From: Desulfosporosinus acidiphilus SJ4
Lineage (GTDB): Bacteria; Bacillota; Desulfitobacteriia; Desulfitobacteriales; Desulfitobacteriaceae
Direction: 5' to 3'
Length of the DNA stretch: 64,000 nt
NCBI RefSeq assembly: GCF_000255115.2
Contig: NC_018068.1
Location: 4,807,977-4,871,976, forward strand
Position numbers and translations under genes: made by a program. Positions 24,284 to 38,208 of the stretch are shown in pieces. The notes beneath the pieces were generated by a model, which searched no databases, had not been told where the DNA came from, and was given only the letters and a program-made list of their open reading frames with translations. How positions within the stretch are numbered: position 1 is the first letter of the stretch; each line of letters opens with the position of its first letter.

Positions 24284-25534
24284 CTAATCAACTCGCACTA
24301 TGTTGCCGCCAATGCGTGAAAGCTTTTCTTCCACCCGCTCATAGCCTCGATCAATATGATGAATTCCCCGGATTTCCGTCATTCCTTCTGCAGTTAACCC
24401 CGCGAGTATTAAGGCAGCTCCGGCCCTCAGATCAGTAGCCGTAACAGGGGCTGCACTGAGGCGCTGAATTCCTTGTACCACCGCGCTTCGTCCTTCAATC
24501 TTAATTTCTGCTCTCATGCGTTTAAGTTCATCCACATGCATAAAGCGATTTTCGAAAACAGTTTCAGTTATTAAACCTGTCCCTTTCGCCCTAGTTAAAA
24601 AGGCCATGAACGGAGCTTGTAAGTCTGTCGGGAATCCTGGATGGACTTGAGTTTTTACATCAACTGCAGTATAAATTCCATCGCCTGTGACTCGAATTCC
24701 ATCCCCTTCTTCGGAAATATGAATCCCTGCCTCTTCCATTTTAGCCATCAGGGGTTTAAGATGATCTGCAATAACATTCTGCACAAGTACGTCTCCCCCT
24801 GTCGCTGCAGCCATCAACAAATAACTTCCTGCTTCAATGCGATCAGGAATCACGGTATGAGTAGTACCATGCAGCTCACGAACCCCTTCAATATGAATAA
24901 TGCTCGTCCCGGCACCGCGGACCTTTCCGCCCATCTCGTTAATAAATGTCGCTAAATCCACAATTTCCGGTTCCTGAGCTGCATTTTCTATCAAAGTAGT
25001 TCCCTGTGCTAACGCCGCAGCCATCATAATATTTTCTGTTGCTCCGACACTGGGATAATCCAAATATATCCTAGCACCTTTGAGTCCGTTACACGTGACA
25101 TCGAGAAACCCATGATCCATCTTTACCTCTGCACCTAAAGCTTCTAAACCTTTAAGATGCCAGTTAATGGGACGGGAGCCAATTGCGCATCCTCCAGGAT
25201 GAGAAATACGCACGTGACCTTGTCGCGTTAAAAGCGGTCCCATCGTCACGATGGACGCCCTCATCTGTGATACGAGATCATAGGGGGCCTCTATGCAATC
25301 TATCGAACTAGCTTGAATCTTAAGTGTTGAGCCTTCACGTACAACCTCTGCCCCCAAAGCTGAAATCACTTGATTCATAATATTAACGTCTAATAAATCC
25401 GGAGCATCCTCTAGCCGGATAGGTTCTGCGCTAAGCAAACTCGCCGCTATGATAGGCAGTACAGCATTTTTTGCTCCACTTACCGTGATTGTTCCTTCGA
25501 GCTGTTTCCCGCCGGTAATTATTAGCTTACTCAA
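24284..25534 (-). CDS. murA: UDP-N-acetylglucosamine 1-carboxyvinyltransferase MurA
   Basis: MurA performs the first committed step of peptidoglycan synthesis, adding enolpyruvate to UDP-GlcNAc. From TTG at 25534 (GGGGGTG ten bases upstream) the product has 416 residues. The fosfomycin-reactive Cys is in HPGGCAIGSRP. SGAKNAVLPIIAASLL at the N-terminus and DLRAGAALILAGLTAEG near the C-terminus are diagnostic. It is the only murA in the window; the second copy seen near glpX in Bacillus is absent here. Confidence 0.97.
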   Translation of the reverse strand: MSKLIITGGKQLEGTITVSGAKNAVLPIIAASLLSAEPIRLEDAPDLLDVNIMNQVISALGAEVVREGSTLKIQASSIDCIEAPYDLVSQMRASIVTMGPLLTRQGHVRISHPGGCAIGSRPINWHLKGLEALGAEVKMDHGFLDVTCNGLKGARIYLDYPSVGATENIMMAAALAQGTTLIENAAQEPEIVDLATFINEMGGKVRGAGTSIIHIEGVRELHGTTHTVIPDRIEAGSYLLMAAATGGDVLVQNVIADHLKPLMAKMEEAGIHISEEGDGIRVTGDGIYTAVDVKTQVHPGFPTDLQAPFMAFLTRAKGTGLITETVFENRFMHVDELKRMRAEIKIEGRSAVVQGIQRLSAAPVTATDLRAGAALILAGLTAEGMTEIRGIHHIDRGYERVEEKLSRIGGNIVRVD

Positions 25535-25643
25535 ATTTTGAAGACACCCCCTATTCCAGGTTAATGACAAGCACAGCTAAATATTATTCTCTCTGTCTTG
25601 TAGTTTCTCCTGCTTGATTTCGACTATTTTCCACTCAAATTGA

Positions 25644-26318
25644 TCAAAATTCTTCTAATAATACAGGGATTGCCAAAACGGTTTCTCCTTTTGCAGCTTC
25701 CCCTCGACTGAGTATTTGTATATTTAGCTTGTCCGTCCCAATCTTAACGCTTGGATTGATTAGCTTTTGATAAGCCGCAATAGAAATTAAGTTATCTGAA
25801 ATAGCCCACTGTACCGGCTGAGCATCTATGTGATTCAAATAGGCCGGTATGTCTATACTTTCCGGAACACGTTCATCTAAGTACATCCTGCCGCCGGCTT
25901 TGGCTATTTTCGGCGCCATTATAGTATACCATTTATATACTTTAAGTTCTTCTTTTTTATTTACCAATCCTTCTCCGGAAATGGTACTAGCTCTTCTGCT
26001 ATTTCCTGCCTGCAGATAATTATTTGACCAAGACCAATTCTTAACCGGCGGATTAGTAATTTGCTCAGAGGAGAGTGGCCTATTTGAATCATCAAACCAA
26101 ATCACCATAGTTACCCTAGCTTCGGATGCATCTACAAATTTCGAATTTAAAAGTAAAGGGATTGACTTATTCGAAACCCCATCATCATTCATCGTATTTT
26201 GGGCCATTAAGACATTTGTTTTTAGGCACAGCATCAGAAGAATGCATACTACTAGTATTCCAACGTTACTATGCTTTTTAACTACGTTTTTACCTAAGAT
26301 ATTTATTATTTTTTTCAA
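25644..26318 (-). CDS. YwmB-like protein
   Basis: This protein of unknown function has one N-terminal membrane segment or uncleaved signal (VGILVVCILLMLCLKTNVLMA). I assign it to the YwmB family from position, between the ATP synthase operon and murA as in Bacillus, and from the C-terminal pattern LNIQILSRGEAAKGETVLAIPVLLEEF, which resembles the family ending. The rest is too divergent for a firm match. TTG at 26318 follows GAGAGG; an earlier frame to 26366 lacks a ribosome site. The 380 bp upstream to atpC are AT-rich and hold only the atp terminator. Confidence 0.6.
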   Translation of the reverse strand: MKKIINILGKNVVKKHSNVGILVVCILLMLCLKTNVLMAQNTMNDDGVSNKSIPLLLNSKFVDASEARVTMVIWFDDSNRPLSSEQITNPPVKNWSWSNNYLQAGNSRRASTISGEGLVNKKEELKVYKWYTIMAPKIAKAGGRMYLDERVPESIDIPAYLNHIDAQPVQWAISDNLISIAAYQKLINPSVKIGTDKLNIQILSRGEAAKGETVLAIPVLLEEF

Positions 26319-26605
26319 AACAATTAAACCTCTCTCACGTTTTGGACTTACAGGTAGTTTTGCCAAATCGTGTGAAAGCTAACGTATATCTGTGCTTTAT
26401 TTAACTATATTTTTCATCCTTACCACTCTTTATTATTATAATTTATTCCAGGGTTCATAACCTGAAGAGACCTCCTGATAACTCTTAAGCCTGTAATTGA
26501 GTCTTGAGCTATTACTCAGCGGACTTACTTTACTTTTCCTCTAATTTAATTTAATTTTACTTTAATTTAAGCTTACGGACTACAGATTGTGTTGTCTTGC
26601 ACATA

Positions 26606-26637
26606 ATAAAAAAAAAGGGACCCTCATAGGGTCCCTT
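26606..26637 (-). terminator. Terminator of the ATP synthase operon
   Basis: AAGGGACCC at 26615-26623 pairs with GGGTCCCTT at 26629-26637. On the minus strand a run of nine or more T follows. It lies about 60 bp past atpC. Confidence 0.93.
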
Positions 26638-26698
26638 ATAGTATACATATTAATTTCCTACTGATCAAGGCTGGTTAATATTAATCACTTCGGTTAGC

Positions 26699-27106
26699 TT
26701 ACTTCTTATCTTCAGATGCACTAATCCGAGCCACAGCTTTACGCAGAGCATACTCCGCCCGTTTTACGTCGACTTCACTGGTTGGTGAAGTTAAACGCTT
26801 TGCAGCGCGCTCCTTCGCTGCCAAGGCACGCTGGAGATCAATGTTCTCACTCAGCTCAGCCGTATCAGCAAGAATCGTTGCAGAGTTATCAGCCACTTCG
26901 ACGAAGCCACCCGCTAAGGCAAGGCGTTTGACTGTACCATTGATCGTGTAACGAACAACGCCAATATCAAGTCCCGCAATAAGAGGTGCGTGGTTAGGTA
27001 ATATTCCTAACTCACCGGCTCCCCCAGGAAGCACAACAAACTCTACATCTTCCTTCAGAACGTCTCCATTCGGGGAGACAATGCGCAATCCAAATGTACT
27101 TGCCAT
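26699..27106 (-). CDS. atpC: F1Fo ATP synthase epsilon subunit
   Basis: Epsilon is part of the central stalk of F1 and regulates ATP hydrolysis. The N-terminal beta-sandwich begins TFGLRIVSPNGDVLKEDVEFVVLPGGAGELGILPNHAPLI, the family hallmark. The C-terminal two-helix part (residues 88-135) is complete, with DLQRALAAKERAAKRL. It is the last gene of the operon, 3 bp after atpD. Confidence 0.97.
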   Translation of the reverse strand: MASTFGLRIVSPNGDVLKEDVEFVVLPGGAGELGILPNHAPLIAGLDIGVVRYTINGTVKRLALAGGFVEVADNSATILADTAELSENIDLQRALAAKERAAKRLTSPTSEVDVKRAEYALRKAVARISASEDKK

Positions 27107-27109
27107 GGC

Positions 27110-28522
<1,413 letters not shown>

Positions 28523-28543
28523 TTATTGGGTATTTCCGGCAGC

Positions 28544-29386
28544 TTATTCTAAAGCAGCTGCTCCACCGACAATTTCAGATATTTCCTTGGTAATCGCCGC
28601 CTGCCGGGCTCTATTCATAGCCAGCGACAGTCGGTCAATCATGTCCGTGGCATTATCCGTTGCCGAACTCATAGCCGTCATCCTGGCACCTTGCTCACTA
28701 GCTTTTCCTTCAAGAATTGACCGGAAGATCTGTGTTTCCACATACTTCGGCAATAAGCCGGCAAGGATTTCATCCGGAGACGGTTCAAAAATATACTGTT
28801 TTCCATATTTGCCTTCAGGTTTTTCAATAGGGAGTAATTTGACTTGCGAAGGTCTTTGCGTGATAGCGCTAACGAACTCAGTATACAATAAATATACCTC
28901 ATCCGCTTCACCTTGCTCATAGAGCCGAATTACTTCCTGAGCTATATCTTTTGCTTGATTAAAACTTGGATCATCACCAAGCGCTACAAACTCAGCCAAA
29001 AACTCAATTTTACCACGGCGGAAGAAATCCCGACCTTTGCGGCCTACCGTCACCAACTTAACTTCTTGCGGCGTTTCGGCAATCAAACCGGTCGTCTTCC
29101 GAATCAGGTTCGCGTTATACCCTCCGCAGAGACCACGGTCCGATGTAATTAATACATAAACCACCTTTTGCACAGGCCGCTTGACTAAAAGCGGATGAAC
29201 AGTATCCCCAGCCTGTGATAGGCGCTCCAAGACCCCTTGCAATTGGTTGGCATACGGGCGGGCAGCGATAAGTTTTTGTTGGGCTTTTCTGAGTTTGGCC
29301 GCGGAAACCATTTTCATCGCCTTCGTGATCTGCTGCATATTACGTACGCTGCGGATCCGGCGACGAATATCGCGTACTCCTGCCAC
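28544..29386 (-). CDS. atpG: F1Fo ATP synthase gamma subunit
   Basis: Gamma is the rotor shaft of F1. The family start [32 protein letters not shown] is seen if GTG at 29386 is used (280 residues). An in-frame GTG at 29395 lies too close to the ribosome site AAAGGAG. The C-terminal helix ends with [23 protein letters not shown], which pairs with the N-terminal helix. It lies between atpA and atpD, as usual. Confidence 0.97.
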   Translation of the reverse strand: MAGVRDIRRRIRSVRNMQQITKAMKMVSAAKLRKAQQKLIAARPYANQLQGVLERLSQAGDTVHPLLVKRPVQKVVYVLITSDRGLCGGYNANLIRKTTGLIAETPQEVKLVTVGRKGRDFFRRGKIEFLAEFVALGDDPSFNQAKDIAQEVIRLYEQGEADEVYLLYTEFVSAITQRPSQVKLLPIEKPEGKYGKQYIFEPSPDEILAGLLPKYVETQIFRSILEGKASEQGARMTAMSSATDNATDMIDRLSLAMNRARQAAITKEISEIVGGAAALE

Positions 29387-29410
29387 CTCATTCACCTACT
29401 CCTTTTTAAT

Positions 29411-31486
<2,076 letters not shown>

Positions 31487-31490
<4 letters not shown>

Positions 31491-31984
31491 TGCATTTCCC
31501 CTACTTCTTGAATGAATTGATCAATGAGATCCCCTTGACCTTTCAGATCAAGCTTTTGACGAATGATCTTTTCGGCCACCAGAACTGACAGATCTGCGAC
31601 TTGTGCCTTAACCTCTGAAATCGCGCGATCACGTTCACGTTCAATGTCCACAAGGGCAGATTTCTTGATTTTTTCAGCTTCCTCGTGGGATTGAGCCAAG
31701 ATTTCGGCCGCTCGTTCTTCGCTTACCTTGGTGGCTTTAGCGATCACTTCTTGAGCTTCTTGACGAGCCTTACGCATTTCTTCTTGGTATTCGCGTTTTA
31801 TTTGTTCAGCCTGTATTCGTTCACTTTCTGCCTGAGAAAGCATGGATTCAATATGAGTCCGTCGTTCTTCCATGATTTTCATTAACGGGCCCCATGCTTT
31901 CGCTTTTAGCAACCAAACGAGCAGCAGGAATGATAAAATTGTAGCCACTAATGTCCAGTCAAATTGAATAGGATTCCCACCCAA
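31487..31984 (-). CDS. atpF: F1Fo ATP synthase b subunit
   Basis: Subunit b is the peripheral stalk. One N-terminal membrane helix (residues 8-25, DWTLVATILSFLLLVWLL) is followed by a long charged helix that forms a right-handed coiled coil with a second copy. It has 165 residues. The start is TTG at 31984 with GGGGGG upstream. It overlaps atpH by 4 bp. Confidence 0.96.
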
Positions 31985-32096
31985 TGGTCTACCCCCCTCT
32001 CGAGTCTGATTGTCGTCGGGATGATTTTTTTCAAGGGGGAACTTACGTCCCCCCTTGATTAAGATAGGCGCAATCCGTTTAGCCCATCATACGAAC

Positions 32097-32360
<264 letters not shown>

Positions 32361-32422
32361 TTAATAAAAATTATTCCCTCAGTGAACTTCAAAACTTCAC
32401 TGAAAACTAACCCAAGAATTGA

Positions 32423-33184
32423 TTAATGTTCTTCCGAAGGCGAAACAGCCTGAGAAATATAAGCGGTGGTCAAAACAGTAAATACGTACGCTTGGATGGC
32501 ACCGATAAAGATACTAAAGGCCAGCCAAACCACCTGAGGCAACACTCCTGGAAGGACACTAAGCCCCGGAAGCATCCAGATAACTTTGACAAGAATCTCA
32601 CCGGCGAAGATATTCCCGAATAGACGAAAGGCGAGCGTCAATGGCTTAGCCAATAAGTCAATAAAGTGAATAATTGCAAACACCGGATGTGGTTCAACAA
32701 AGTGATGGAAATAATGTGCCCCTTTGGTCTTGATCCCCAGGCTGACTACCAAGATAATTGTTAACAAGGCCAGGGCCATGGTAACATTAATATCTGAGGT
32801 AGGTGCAGCCGAAAAATACTCTTGACGTGCAAAAATCTCATTTAAATGGGCAAAGTCTATGTGAAAATCTTCAAACAGGCCAAATGTTAAGTTTGGGATT
32901 ACGCTGACCATATTGGAAAAGAAAACAAACATAATCAGCGTTAATAAGTAACCCAAAAGCGGGCGTCCTTGTTCATAATTCATATTATCGGATACAAGGT
33001 TCTTAACGAAATCGACAATCCATTCCATGACGTTCTGCATTTTACCCGGCTTGCCGCTTGTTAAATTACGAACCCCTATTAAACAAAATATTAAGACAGC
33101 AGCCATTACCAGCCAAGTATTAATTAATGTTCTTGCGTGAAAGGTCATGCTTCCCAAGTGCCATAATACTGTTTCTTCATTCAT
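32423..33184 (-). CDS. atpB: F1Fo ATP synthase a subunit
   Basis: Subunit a forms the ion half-channels next to the c ring. The 253 residues contain five or six helices. The essential Arg is in LAFRLFGNIFAGEIL. PLTLAFRLFGN is the family signature. It overlaps atpI by 8 bp. Confidence 0.97.
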   Translation of the reverse strand: MNEETVLWHLGSMTFHARTLINTWLVMAAVLIFCLIGVRNLTSGKPGKMQNVMEWIVDFVKNLVSDNMNYEQGRPLLGYLLTLIMFVFFSNMVSVIPNLTFGLFEDFHIDFAHLNEIFARQEYFSAAPTSDINVTMALALLTIILVVSLGIKTKGAHYFHHFVEPHPVFAIIHFIDLLAKPLTLAFRLFGNIFAGEILVKVIWMLPGLSVLPGVLPQVVWLAFSIFIGAIQAYVFTVLTTAYISQAVSPSEEH

Positions 33185-33548
33185 TCTTTTCCTCCCCCCT
33201 TTCTAAATGAATTCTTTGTATTGCAACGGTGATAAATGAGATTATCAACCCCACAGCAATCCCTAGCGCCAAACTTGGAAGCCAGCTTCTATGAAAGCGT
33301 CCAACTGCGGCAACAATCAGAGTAACTACTCCTAACCTGGAAAAAAAGTTCCGTCGCATGCGGCGTATTGCAGTACCAACATCGAGTTCTGAACTCTTCA
33401 GCGTGTCCCGGTAGACCCAAATAGTATAGGAAAACCCAGTCCAATACCCGATTAAGCTCCCCAGGAAAGCTTGATGACCTAAAACCGCAAATCCCAGCAA
33501 AAAACATGCTGTCCCGCCCCAAAAAGCAACAACACTACTTCTTATCAT
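33177..33548 (-). CDS. atpI: ATP synthase protein I (AtpI)
   Basis: AtpI is a small membrane protein that helps assemble the c ring. The 123 residues hold four hydrophobic segments; the second half (RLGVVTLIVAAVG, LALGIAVGLIISFITVAI) is typical. It overlaps atpZ by 14 bp and atpB by 8 bp, so it is translationally coupled in the operon. Confidence 0.85.
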   Translation of the reverse strand: MIRSSVVAFWGGTACFLLGFAVLGHQAFLGSLIGYWTGFSYTIWVYRDTLKSSELDVGTAIRRMRRNFFSRLGVVTLIVAAVGRFHRSWLPSLALGIAVGLIISFITVAIQRIHLERGEEKNE

Positions 33549-33762
33549 CGGTCATCCACTCTTTTAAAGTAATTACCAGATAACTCGCTCCTAAAACCAG
33601 CCCTGTTAACATTAAGCCAATGGTCAGAATCGGCTGAGTATCCCAACGAGCATCCAGATAGCGCCCTAAAAAAAAACCTCCTCCGACGAGCCCTGCCAAT
33701 GTGGTTGCAATACTTGAACCTATTGCCAGCGCTTTTTGCCATGCTTTTAGATTACCCGCCAC
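33535..33762 (-). CDS. atpZ: AtpZ/AtpI family protein
   Basis: This is a 75-residue protein with two membrane helices (residues 16-32 and 46-66) and the conserved GGGFFLGRYLDARWDTQPILTIGLMLTGLVLGASYLV-type pattern. AtpZ with AtpI is thought to act in magnesium or calcium uptake or in rotor assembly. It is the first gene of the ATP synthase operon, with GTG at 33762 and GAAGGAAT as ribosome site. The 248 bp upstream are very AT-rich and carry repeated TATAAAGA words; the operon promoter must be there. Confidence 0.85.
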   Translation of the reverse strand: MAGNLKAWQKALAIGSSIATTLAGLVGGGFFLGRYLDARWDTQPILTIGLMLTGLVLGASYLVITLKEWMTDDKK

Positions 33763-34010
33763 ATTCCTTCGTCCTTTGCTATGTGCTAGTAAATACTTTC
33801 GCGTGACTAATGTAAAATTCCTTCCCTTTTACCGTCGATAGAAAGATTAAATAAAGATTATATAAAGAATAGAAATGCTATATAAAGAGTATTCAAAAGA
33901 TTGTTCACAGATAATGGTATTTGTCTTTTTGTTCCATATTCAATCCTATTGTAACATACTATACCATAACTTTGTGCTTTTTTATACATATTATATTTCT
34001 ATCGCTGAAT

Positions 34011-35132
34011 TCAATTTTTAGTAATAATTTGGGCAATTCTTTCTGCTGCATGCCCATCTCCGTATGGATTACTTGCCATTGACATTTGTTGATAAGCAGC
34101 TTCACTGCTTAGGAGACGTTTAAGCTCGGCTAAGACGCTGTCAAAACCTGTCCCCACCAGGGAAACCGTCCCGGCTTCCACCGCCTCGGGCCTCTCCGTT
34201 GTATCTCGTACTACCAGAACCGGTTTCCCCAGAGAAGGCGCTTCTTCTTGAATCCCCCCGGAATCTGTCAAAATTAGATGCGAACGTGCCATTAGATTTA
34301 CAAATGGTTCATAATCCATGGGCTCAACAAGAAAGACTCGCGAATGAGTACCTAAAATTTCTTCTACGACTTTACGCACCTTCGGATTTTTATGAACTGG
34401 GAAAACTACATAAGTATCCGGGAACAGCTCAAGCATCTTGCTTAACGCCTGGTAAATCTGCCGCATCGGTTCACCGAGATTTTCTCTGCGGTGGGTAGTC
34501 ACCAGAATCATTCGAGATGTTTCGCTTTGCTTAACGATGGATTGGATTTCAGGATCAAGAAAGCGGTAATTTGTTTGAACTGTCGCCAGCAAAGCATCGA
34601 TCACAGTGTTCCCCGTAACAAATATTTTTTCGGGTTCCACTCCTTCGCGCAAGAGATTTTCTTTTGCTCTTTCCGTCGGAGCGAAGTGAAGATCCGTTAG
34701 AACGCCGGCCAGTCTTCGGTTCATTTCTTCCGGATAGGGAGAATATTTATTCCCAGTACGCAATCCTGCCTCTACATGTCCTATGGGTATTTGGGCATAA
34801 AAGGCCGCCAGTGCTGCAACAAATGTCGTCGTTGTGTCTCCATGCACCAGAACAAGATCAGGAGATTCCTGCTGCAACACCTCCCGCAAGCCATTAAGAG
34901 CACGGGTTGTTATGTCCGTTAAGGTTTGCCCCTGTTTCATAAGATTAAGATCAAACTCAGGGGTTAAGTTAAATAATTGGAGAACCTGATCTAACATTTC
35001 CCGATGTTGGGCTGTCACGGCGATCTGGCAGTAAATCGATTCCTGCCGTCTAAGAGCTTGGATAACGGGGGCCATCTTAATAGCCTCCGGACGAGTGCCA
35101 AAGACCACCATTACTTTTTTCTGTCTGGTCAC
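34011..35132 (-). CDS. wecB: UDP-N-acetylglucosamine 2-epimerase
   Basis: The enzyme converts UDP-GlcNAc to UDP-ManNAc for wall polymers. From GTG at 35132 (GAAGGGAG seven bases upstream) it has 373 residues. KVMVVFGTRPEAIKMAPVI at the start, VHGDTTTTFVAALAAFY, EAGLRTGNKYSPYPEEMNR and SDSGGIQEEAPSLGKPVLVVR are family motifs. The TagA-like enzyme at 19920 could use the product. Confidence 0.96.
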   Translation of the reverse strand: MTRQKKVMVVFGTRPEAIKMAPVIQALRRQESIYCQIAVTAQHREMLDQVLQLFNLTPEFDLNLMKQGQTLTDITTRALNGLREVLQQESPDLVLVHGDTTTTFVAALAAFYAQIPIGHVEAGLRTGNKYSPYPEEMNRRLAGVLTDLHFAPTERAKENLLREGVEPEKIFVTGNTVIDALLATVQTNYRFLDPEIQSIVKQSETSRMILVTTHRRENLGEPMRQIYQALSKMLELFPDTYVVFPVHKNPKVRKVVEEILGTHSRVFLVEPMDYEPFVNLMARSHLILTDSGGIQEEAPSLGKPVLVVRDTTERPEAVEAGTVSLVGTGFDSVLAELKRLLSSEAAYQQMSMASNPYGDGHAAERIAQIITKN

Positions 35133-35190
35133 TTGCTTACTCCCTTCGATTGAATCATCCCTCAAGAGATGAAGTGAGGTGAACAAACGC

Positions 35191-35664
35191 TTATTGCTTT
35201 GGAATGTCCTCCTCAAAATGAATCAACTGAAGTCCGGCTTCCTGCGCCATGTCCAAGGACAGTTGATCCGGATAGGGATAACGATAGAACACACGTTTTA
35301 TCCCGACATTAATCAGCAATTTCGTGCACAGCACGCATGGTTGATGGGTTGTATAAAGATCGGCTCCTGTAATCGCTACCCCATGCTTGGCAGCCTGTAC
35401 CAAAGCATTTTGCTCTGCATGCACAGCACGGCAGATCTCATGGCGTTCCCCTGAGGGAACGCTTAAGCTCTGCCGTAAACACCCAATTTGCTCACAATGT
35501 TGAAGCCCCGAAGGGCTCCCATTGTATCCTGTCGTTAAAATTTGTTTGTCCTTAACTATGACAGCTCCAACCTGACGTCGCAAACAGGTTGAACGTCCGG
35601 CAACCACATCAGCCAGTTGCATAAAATAACTGTCCCAGCTTGGGCGTGTTTCCTGTTTCATCAC
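35191..35664 (-). CDS. dCMP deaminase (ComEB-like)
   Basis: This is a zinc enzyme that turns dCMP into dUMP for thymidylate synthesis. HAEQNAL carries the zinc His and catalytic Glu, and PCVLCTK the two zinc Cys; an additional zinc site is suggested by CLRQS and [19 protein letters not shown] is diagnostic. It has 157 residues. Its ATG overlaps the stop of upp. In Bacillus the homologue is comEB, elsewhere. Confidence 0.93.
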   Translation of the reverse strand: MMKQETRPSWDSYFMQLADVVAGRSTCLRRQVGAVIVKDKQILTTGYNGSPSGLQHCEQIGCLRQSLSVPSGERHEICRAVHAEQNALVQAAKHGVAITGADLYTTHQPCVLCTKLLINVGIKRVFYRYPYPDQLSLDMAQEAGLQLIHFEEDIPKQ

Positions 35665-36290
35665 TTTGTCCCAAACAAACGGTCTCCGGCATCGCCGAGC
35701 CCCGGAATAATGTATCCATGATCATTTAAACATTCATCGACTGCCGCAACAAATATATCAACATCAGCATGTGCATTTTGCACAGCTTTTATACCTTCCG
35801 GCGCAGCAATCAGGCACATTAACTTAATATTCTTTGCCCCTCGCTCTTTTAAAAAGGTAATTGCAGCTGACGCCGAGCCTCCCGTCGCCAACATCGGGTC
35901 AATCACAATAAGATCCCGCTCTGCAATATCGCTGGGCAGTTTACAATAATACTCCACAGGAGAAAGAGTTTCCGGGTCCCGGTACAATCCTACGTGTCCA
36001 ACTTTCGCCGCTGGAATCAGCCGAAGCATACCGTCTACCATGCCCAAACCTGCACGCAGAATAGGGACCAAGCCAACCTTTCGTCCGGAAATTACTTTAG
36101 TTTTGGCAACAGCTACCGGTGTTTGGACTTCAACTTCCTGAAGGGGAAAATCACGGGTTACTTCATATGCCATCAACATCGCGACTTCTTCTACAAGTTC
36201 TCGAAATTCTTTGGAACCCGTCTTTTCGTCGCGAATTAATGATAACTTATGCTGAATGAGAGGATGATCAAGGACTTGAAGTTTTGCCAT
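35661..36290 (-). CDS. upp: Uracil phosphoribosyltransferase
   Basis: Upp salvages uracil to UMP using PRPP. The PRPP loop is [16 protein letters not shown]; the uracil-binding end is [17 protein letters not shown]. The 209 residues match the family. It lies 16 bp after glyA, as in Bacillus and Listeria. Confidence 0.98.
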   Translation of the reverse strand: MAKLQVLDHPLIQHKLSLIRDEKTGSKEFRELVEEVAMLMAYEVTRDFPLQEVEVQTPVAVAKTKVISGRKVGLVPILRAGLGMVDGMLRLIPAAKVGHVGLYRDPETLSPVEYYCKLPSDIAERDLIVIDPMLATGGSASAAITFLKERGAKNIKLMCLIAAPEGIKAVQNAHADVDIFVAAVDECLNDHGYIIPGLGDAGDRLFGTK

Positions 36291-36306
36291 GTTCTGGTCT
36301 CAACTC

Positions 36307-37563
36307 CTAATTTAAATTAGCGTATAAAGGATATTCAGCACATAATGCACTGACAATTCCTTGTGCCTTCGCTAGTTTATCAGGTTCATGGTGTGAGGTC
36401 AAGGCAAGGTCTATAGCGTCGGCGATTCGAGCCATGGCCTGAGGATTCATCCCCCGAGTGGTAACCGCCGGAGTACCGATGCGAATTCCACTGGTTACAA
36501 AAGGACTTTCTGTTTCAAAAGGTATGGTATTTTTATTGACCGTAATACCGACTTCATGGAGGATATGTTCGGCTTCTTTTCCGGTTAAACCTTTCGGTTT
36601 TACGTCCACAAGCATCAGGTGGTTGTCTGTTCCTCCCGATACGAGTCGGAAACCCTTTTCTACTAAGTTTTGGGCCAACGCTTTGGCGTTCTCCACAATA
36701 TGTTTTTGATACTCTTTAAATTCCGGCTGCAGAGCTTCTCCAAAGGCAACCGCCTTGGCGGCAATAACGTGCATGAGAGGGCCTCCCTGAATTCCGGGGA
36801 AAATGGCTTTGTCAATGGCCTGAGCGTATTCCTCCTTGCATAGAATCAGACCTCCTCGCGGACCCCTTAACGTCTTATGAGTCGTCGATGTTACAAAGTG
36901 GGCATAGGGTACCGGAGAGGGATGAAGATCTGCCGCTACTAACCCGGCGAAATGTGCCATATCAACCATAAATAACGCGTTGACTTCGTCAGCAATTTCC
37001 CGCATTTTTACGAAATCAATGATCCGCGGATAAGCGCTGGCCCCTGCAACAATTAACTTCGGCCTGTGTTCCTGGGCCGTTTTTCGAACCTCTTCATAAT
37101 CAATGCGTTCCGTCTGCTTATCAACACCATAAGATACAAAGTTAAAATAGGTTCCGGAGATATTCACTTGACTTCCGTGGGTCAGATGTCCACCATGGGA
37201 CAAATTCATTCCTAACACTGTATCCCCTGGTTTCAACATAGCAAAATAAACCGCCATATTGGCTTGAGAGCCTGAATGAGGCTGAACATTGGCATGCTCT
37301 GCGCCAAAGATTTTTTTCACTCGTTCCCGAGCCAAATTTTCTACAACATCAACATATTCGCATCCCCCATAGTAACGTTTGCCTGGGTAACCTTCCGCAT
37401 ACTTATTGGTCATAACTGAACCTTGAGCTGCTAAAACTGCTCTGCTCACAAAGTTTTCCGAGGCAATCAGTTCAATAGTTTGTCTCTGACGATTTTCCTC
37501 CTGTTCCATCGCTTTGGCAACTTCGGGATCCTGTGGTTTAACCCATTGATTAATATAATCCAT
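36307..37563 (-). CDS. glyA: Serine hydroxymethyltransferase
   Basis: GlyA interconverts serine and glycine and loads one-carbon units on tetrahydrofolate. The PLP lysine is in [31 protein letters not shown] and [13 protein letters not shown] are diagnostic. ATG at 37563 follows TAGGAGC and gives 418 residues; a frame to 37581 lacks support. Confidence 0.98.
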   Translation of the reverse strand: MDYINQWVKPQDPEVAKAMEQEENRQRQTIELIASENFVSRAVLAAQGSVMTNKYAEGYPGKRYYGGCEYVDVVENLARERVKKIFGAEHANVQPHSGSQANMAVYFAMLKPGDTVLGMNLSHGGHLTHGSQVNISGTYFNFVSYGVDKQTERIDYEEVRKTAQEHRPKLIVAGASAYPRIIDFVKMREIADEVNALFMVDMAHFAGLVAADLHPSPVPYAHFVTSTTHKTLRGPRGGLILCKEEYAQAIDKAIFPGIQGGPLMHVIAAKAVAFGEALQPEFKEYQKHIVENAKALAQNLVEKGFRLVSGGTDNHLMLVDVKPKGLTGKEAEHILHEVGITVNKNTIPFETESPFVTSGIRIGTPAVTTRGMNPQAMARIADAIDLALTSHHEPDKLAKAQGIVSALCAEYPLYANLN

Positions 37564-37618
37564 GTTACTCGCTCCTATCATTTAGTTTGAAGAATAATTA
37601 TTACTTTTTGCTCCCGGA

Positions 37619-38179
37619 TTATTCGTATCTGGCCCGAGGACCGCCGATAAGGCGCGGGCGAGTCCCGGCTAAGGTAAGATGGGCTTCCCCTAATTCTTTA
37701 ACATGAATCCGAACAGGGATAACAACCGGACGCAAATGCATGCCGATAAACGTGTCCCCTACATCGATCCCGGCATGGCCTTGGATGCGCTCTACCATAA
37801 CCGGCGAGGAAAAGGACTCCCATGCTTTTACAGTCATAGCTCCTCCGGCATGAAGCGCCGGCAGCACTGTGACAACCTCCAAGCCGTAATGTTCTGCGCA
37901 AGATTCTTCTACCACTAAGGCACGATTAATATGTTCACAACCTTGAACCGCTAAATAAATTCCTTTTTGCTGAACCCTTTCCAATAATGGCGGCAACAAT
38001 GTCTCAGCAACATCTAAACTGCTTCCTTGCCCTATACGATGTCCGACTACCTCACTAGTACTGCACCCTAAGACAAGAATTTGCCGTGAACGCAGTGTTA
38101 CTTGTTGAAAAAATTTGTCTAAAATTTCTTCCCACTTAATAGCTAATTCTTGAAGTTTTTGCGCAGCATCCTTTTCCAC
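37619..38179 (-). CDS. ywlG: YwlG family protein (DUF436)
   Basis: This is a conserved protein of unknown function next to glyA in many Firmicutes. It has 186 residues with the family strings VLGCSTSEVVGHRIGQGSS, QGCEHINRALVVEE and HAGIDVGDTFIGMHLRPV. No catalytic role is established. It sits between rpiB and glyA exactly as in Bacillus. Confidence 0.92.
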   Translation of the reverse strand: MEKDAAQKLQELAIKWEEILDKFFQQVTLRSRQILVLGCSTSEVVGHRIGQGSSLDVAETLLPPLLERVQQKGIYLAVQGCEHINRALVVEESCAEHYGLEVVTVLPALHAGGAMTVKAWESFSSPVMVERIQGHAGIDVGDTFIGMHLRPVVIPVRIHVKELGEAHLTLAGTRPRLIGGPRARYE

Positions 38180-38208
38180 GTATAAGGCCCCCCTTCACTG
38201 GACTAATG

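Noticed and set aside
33763-34010. Exact promoter of the ATP synthase operon
   Set aside because: Several -10-like words (TATAAT, TATAGT) occur in AT-rich DNA but none pairs with a convincing -35 at 16-18 bp, so no single promoter is called.
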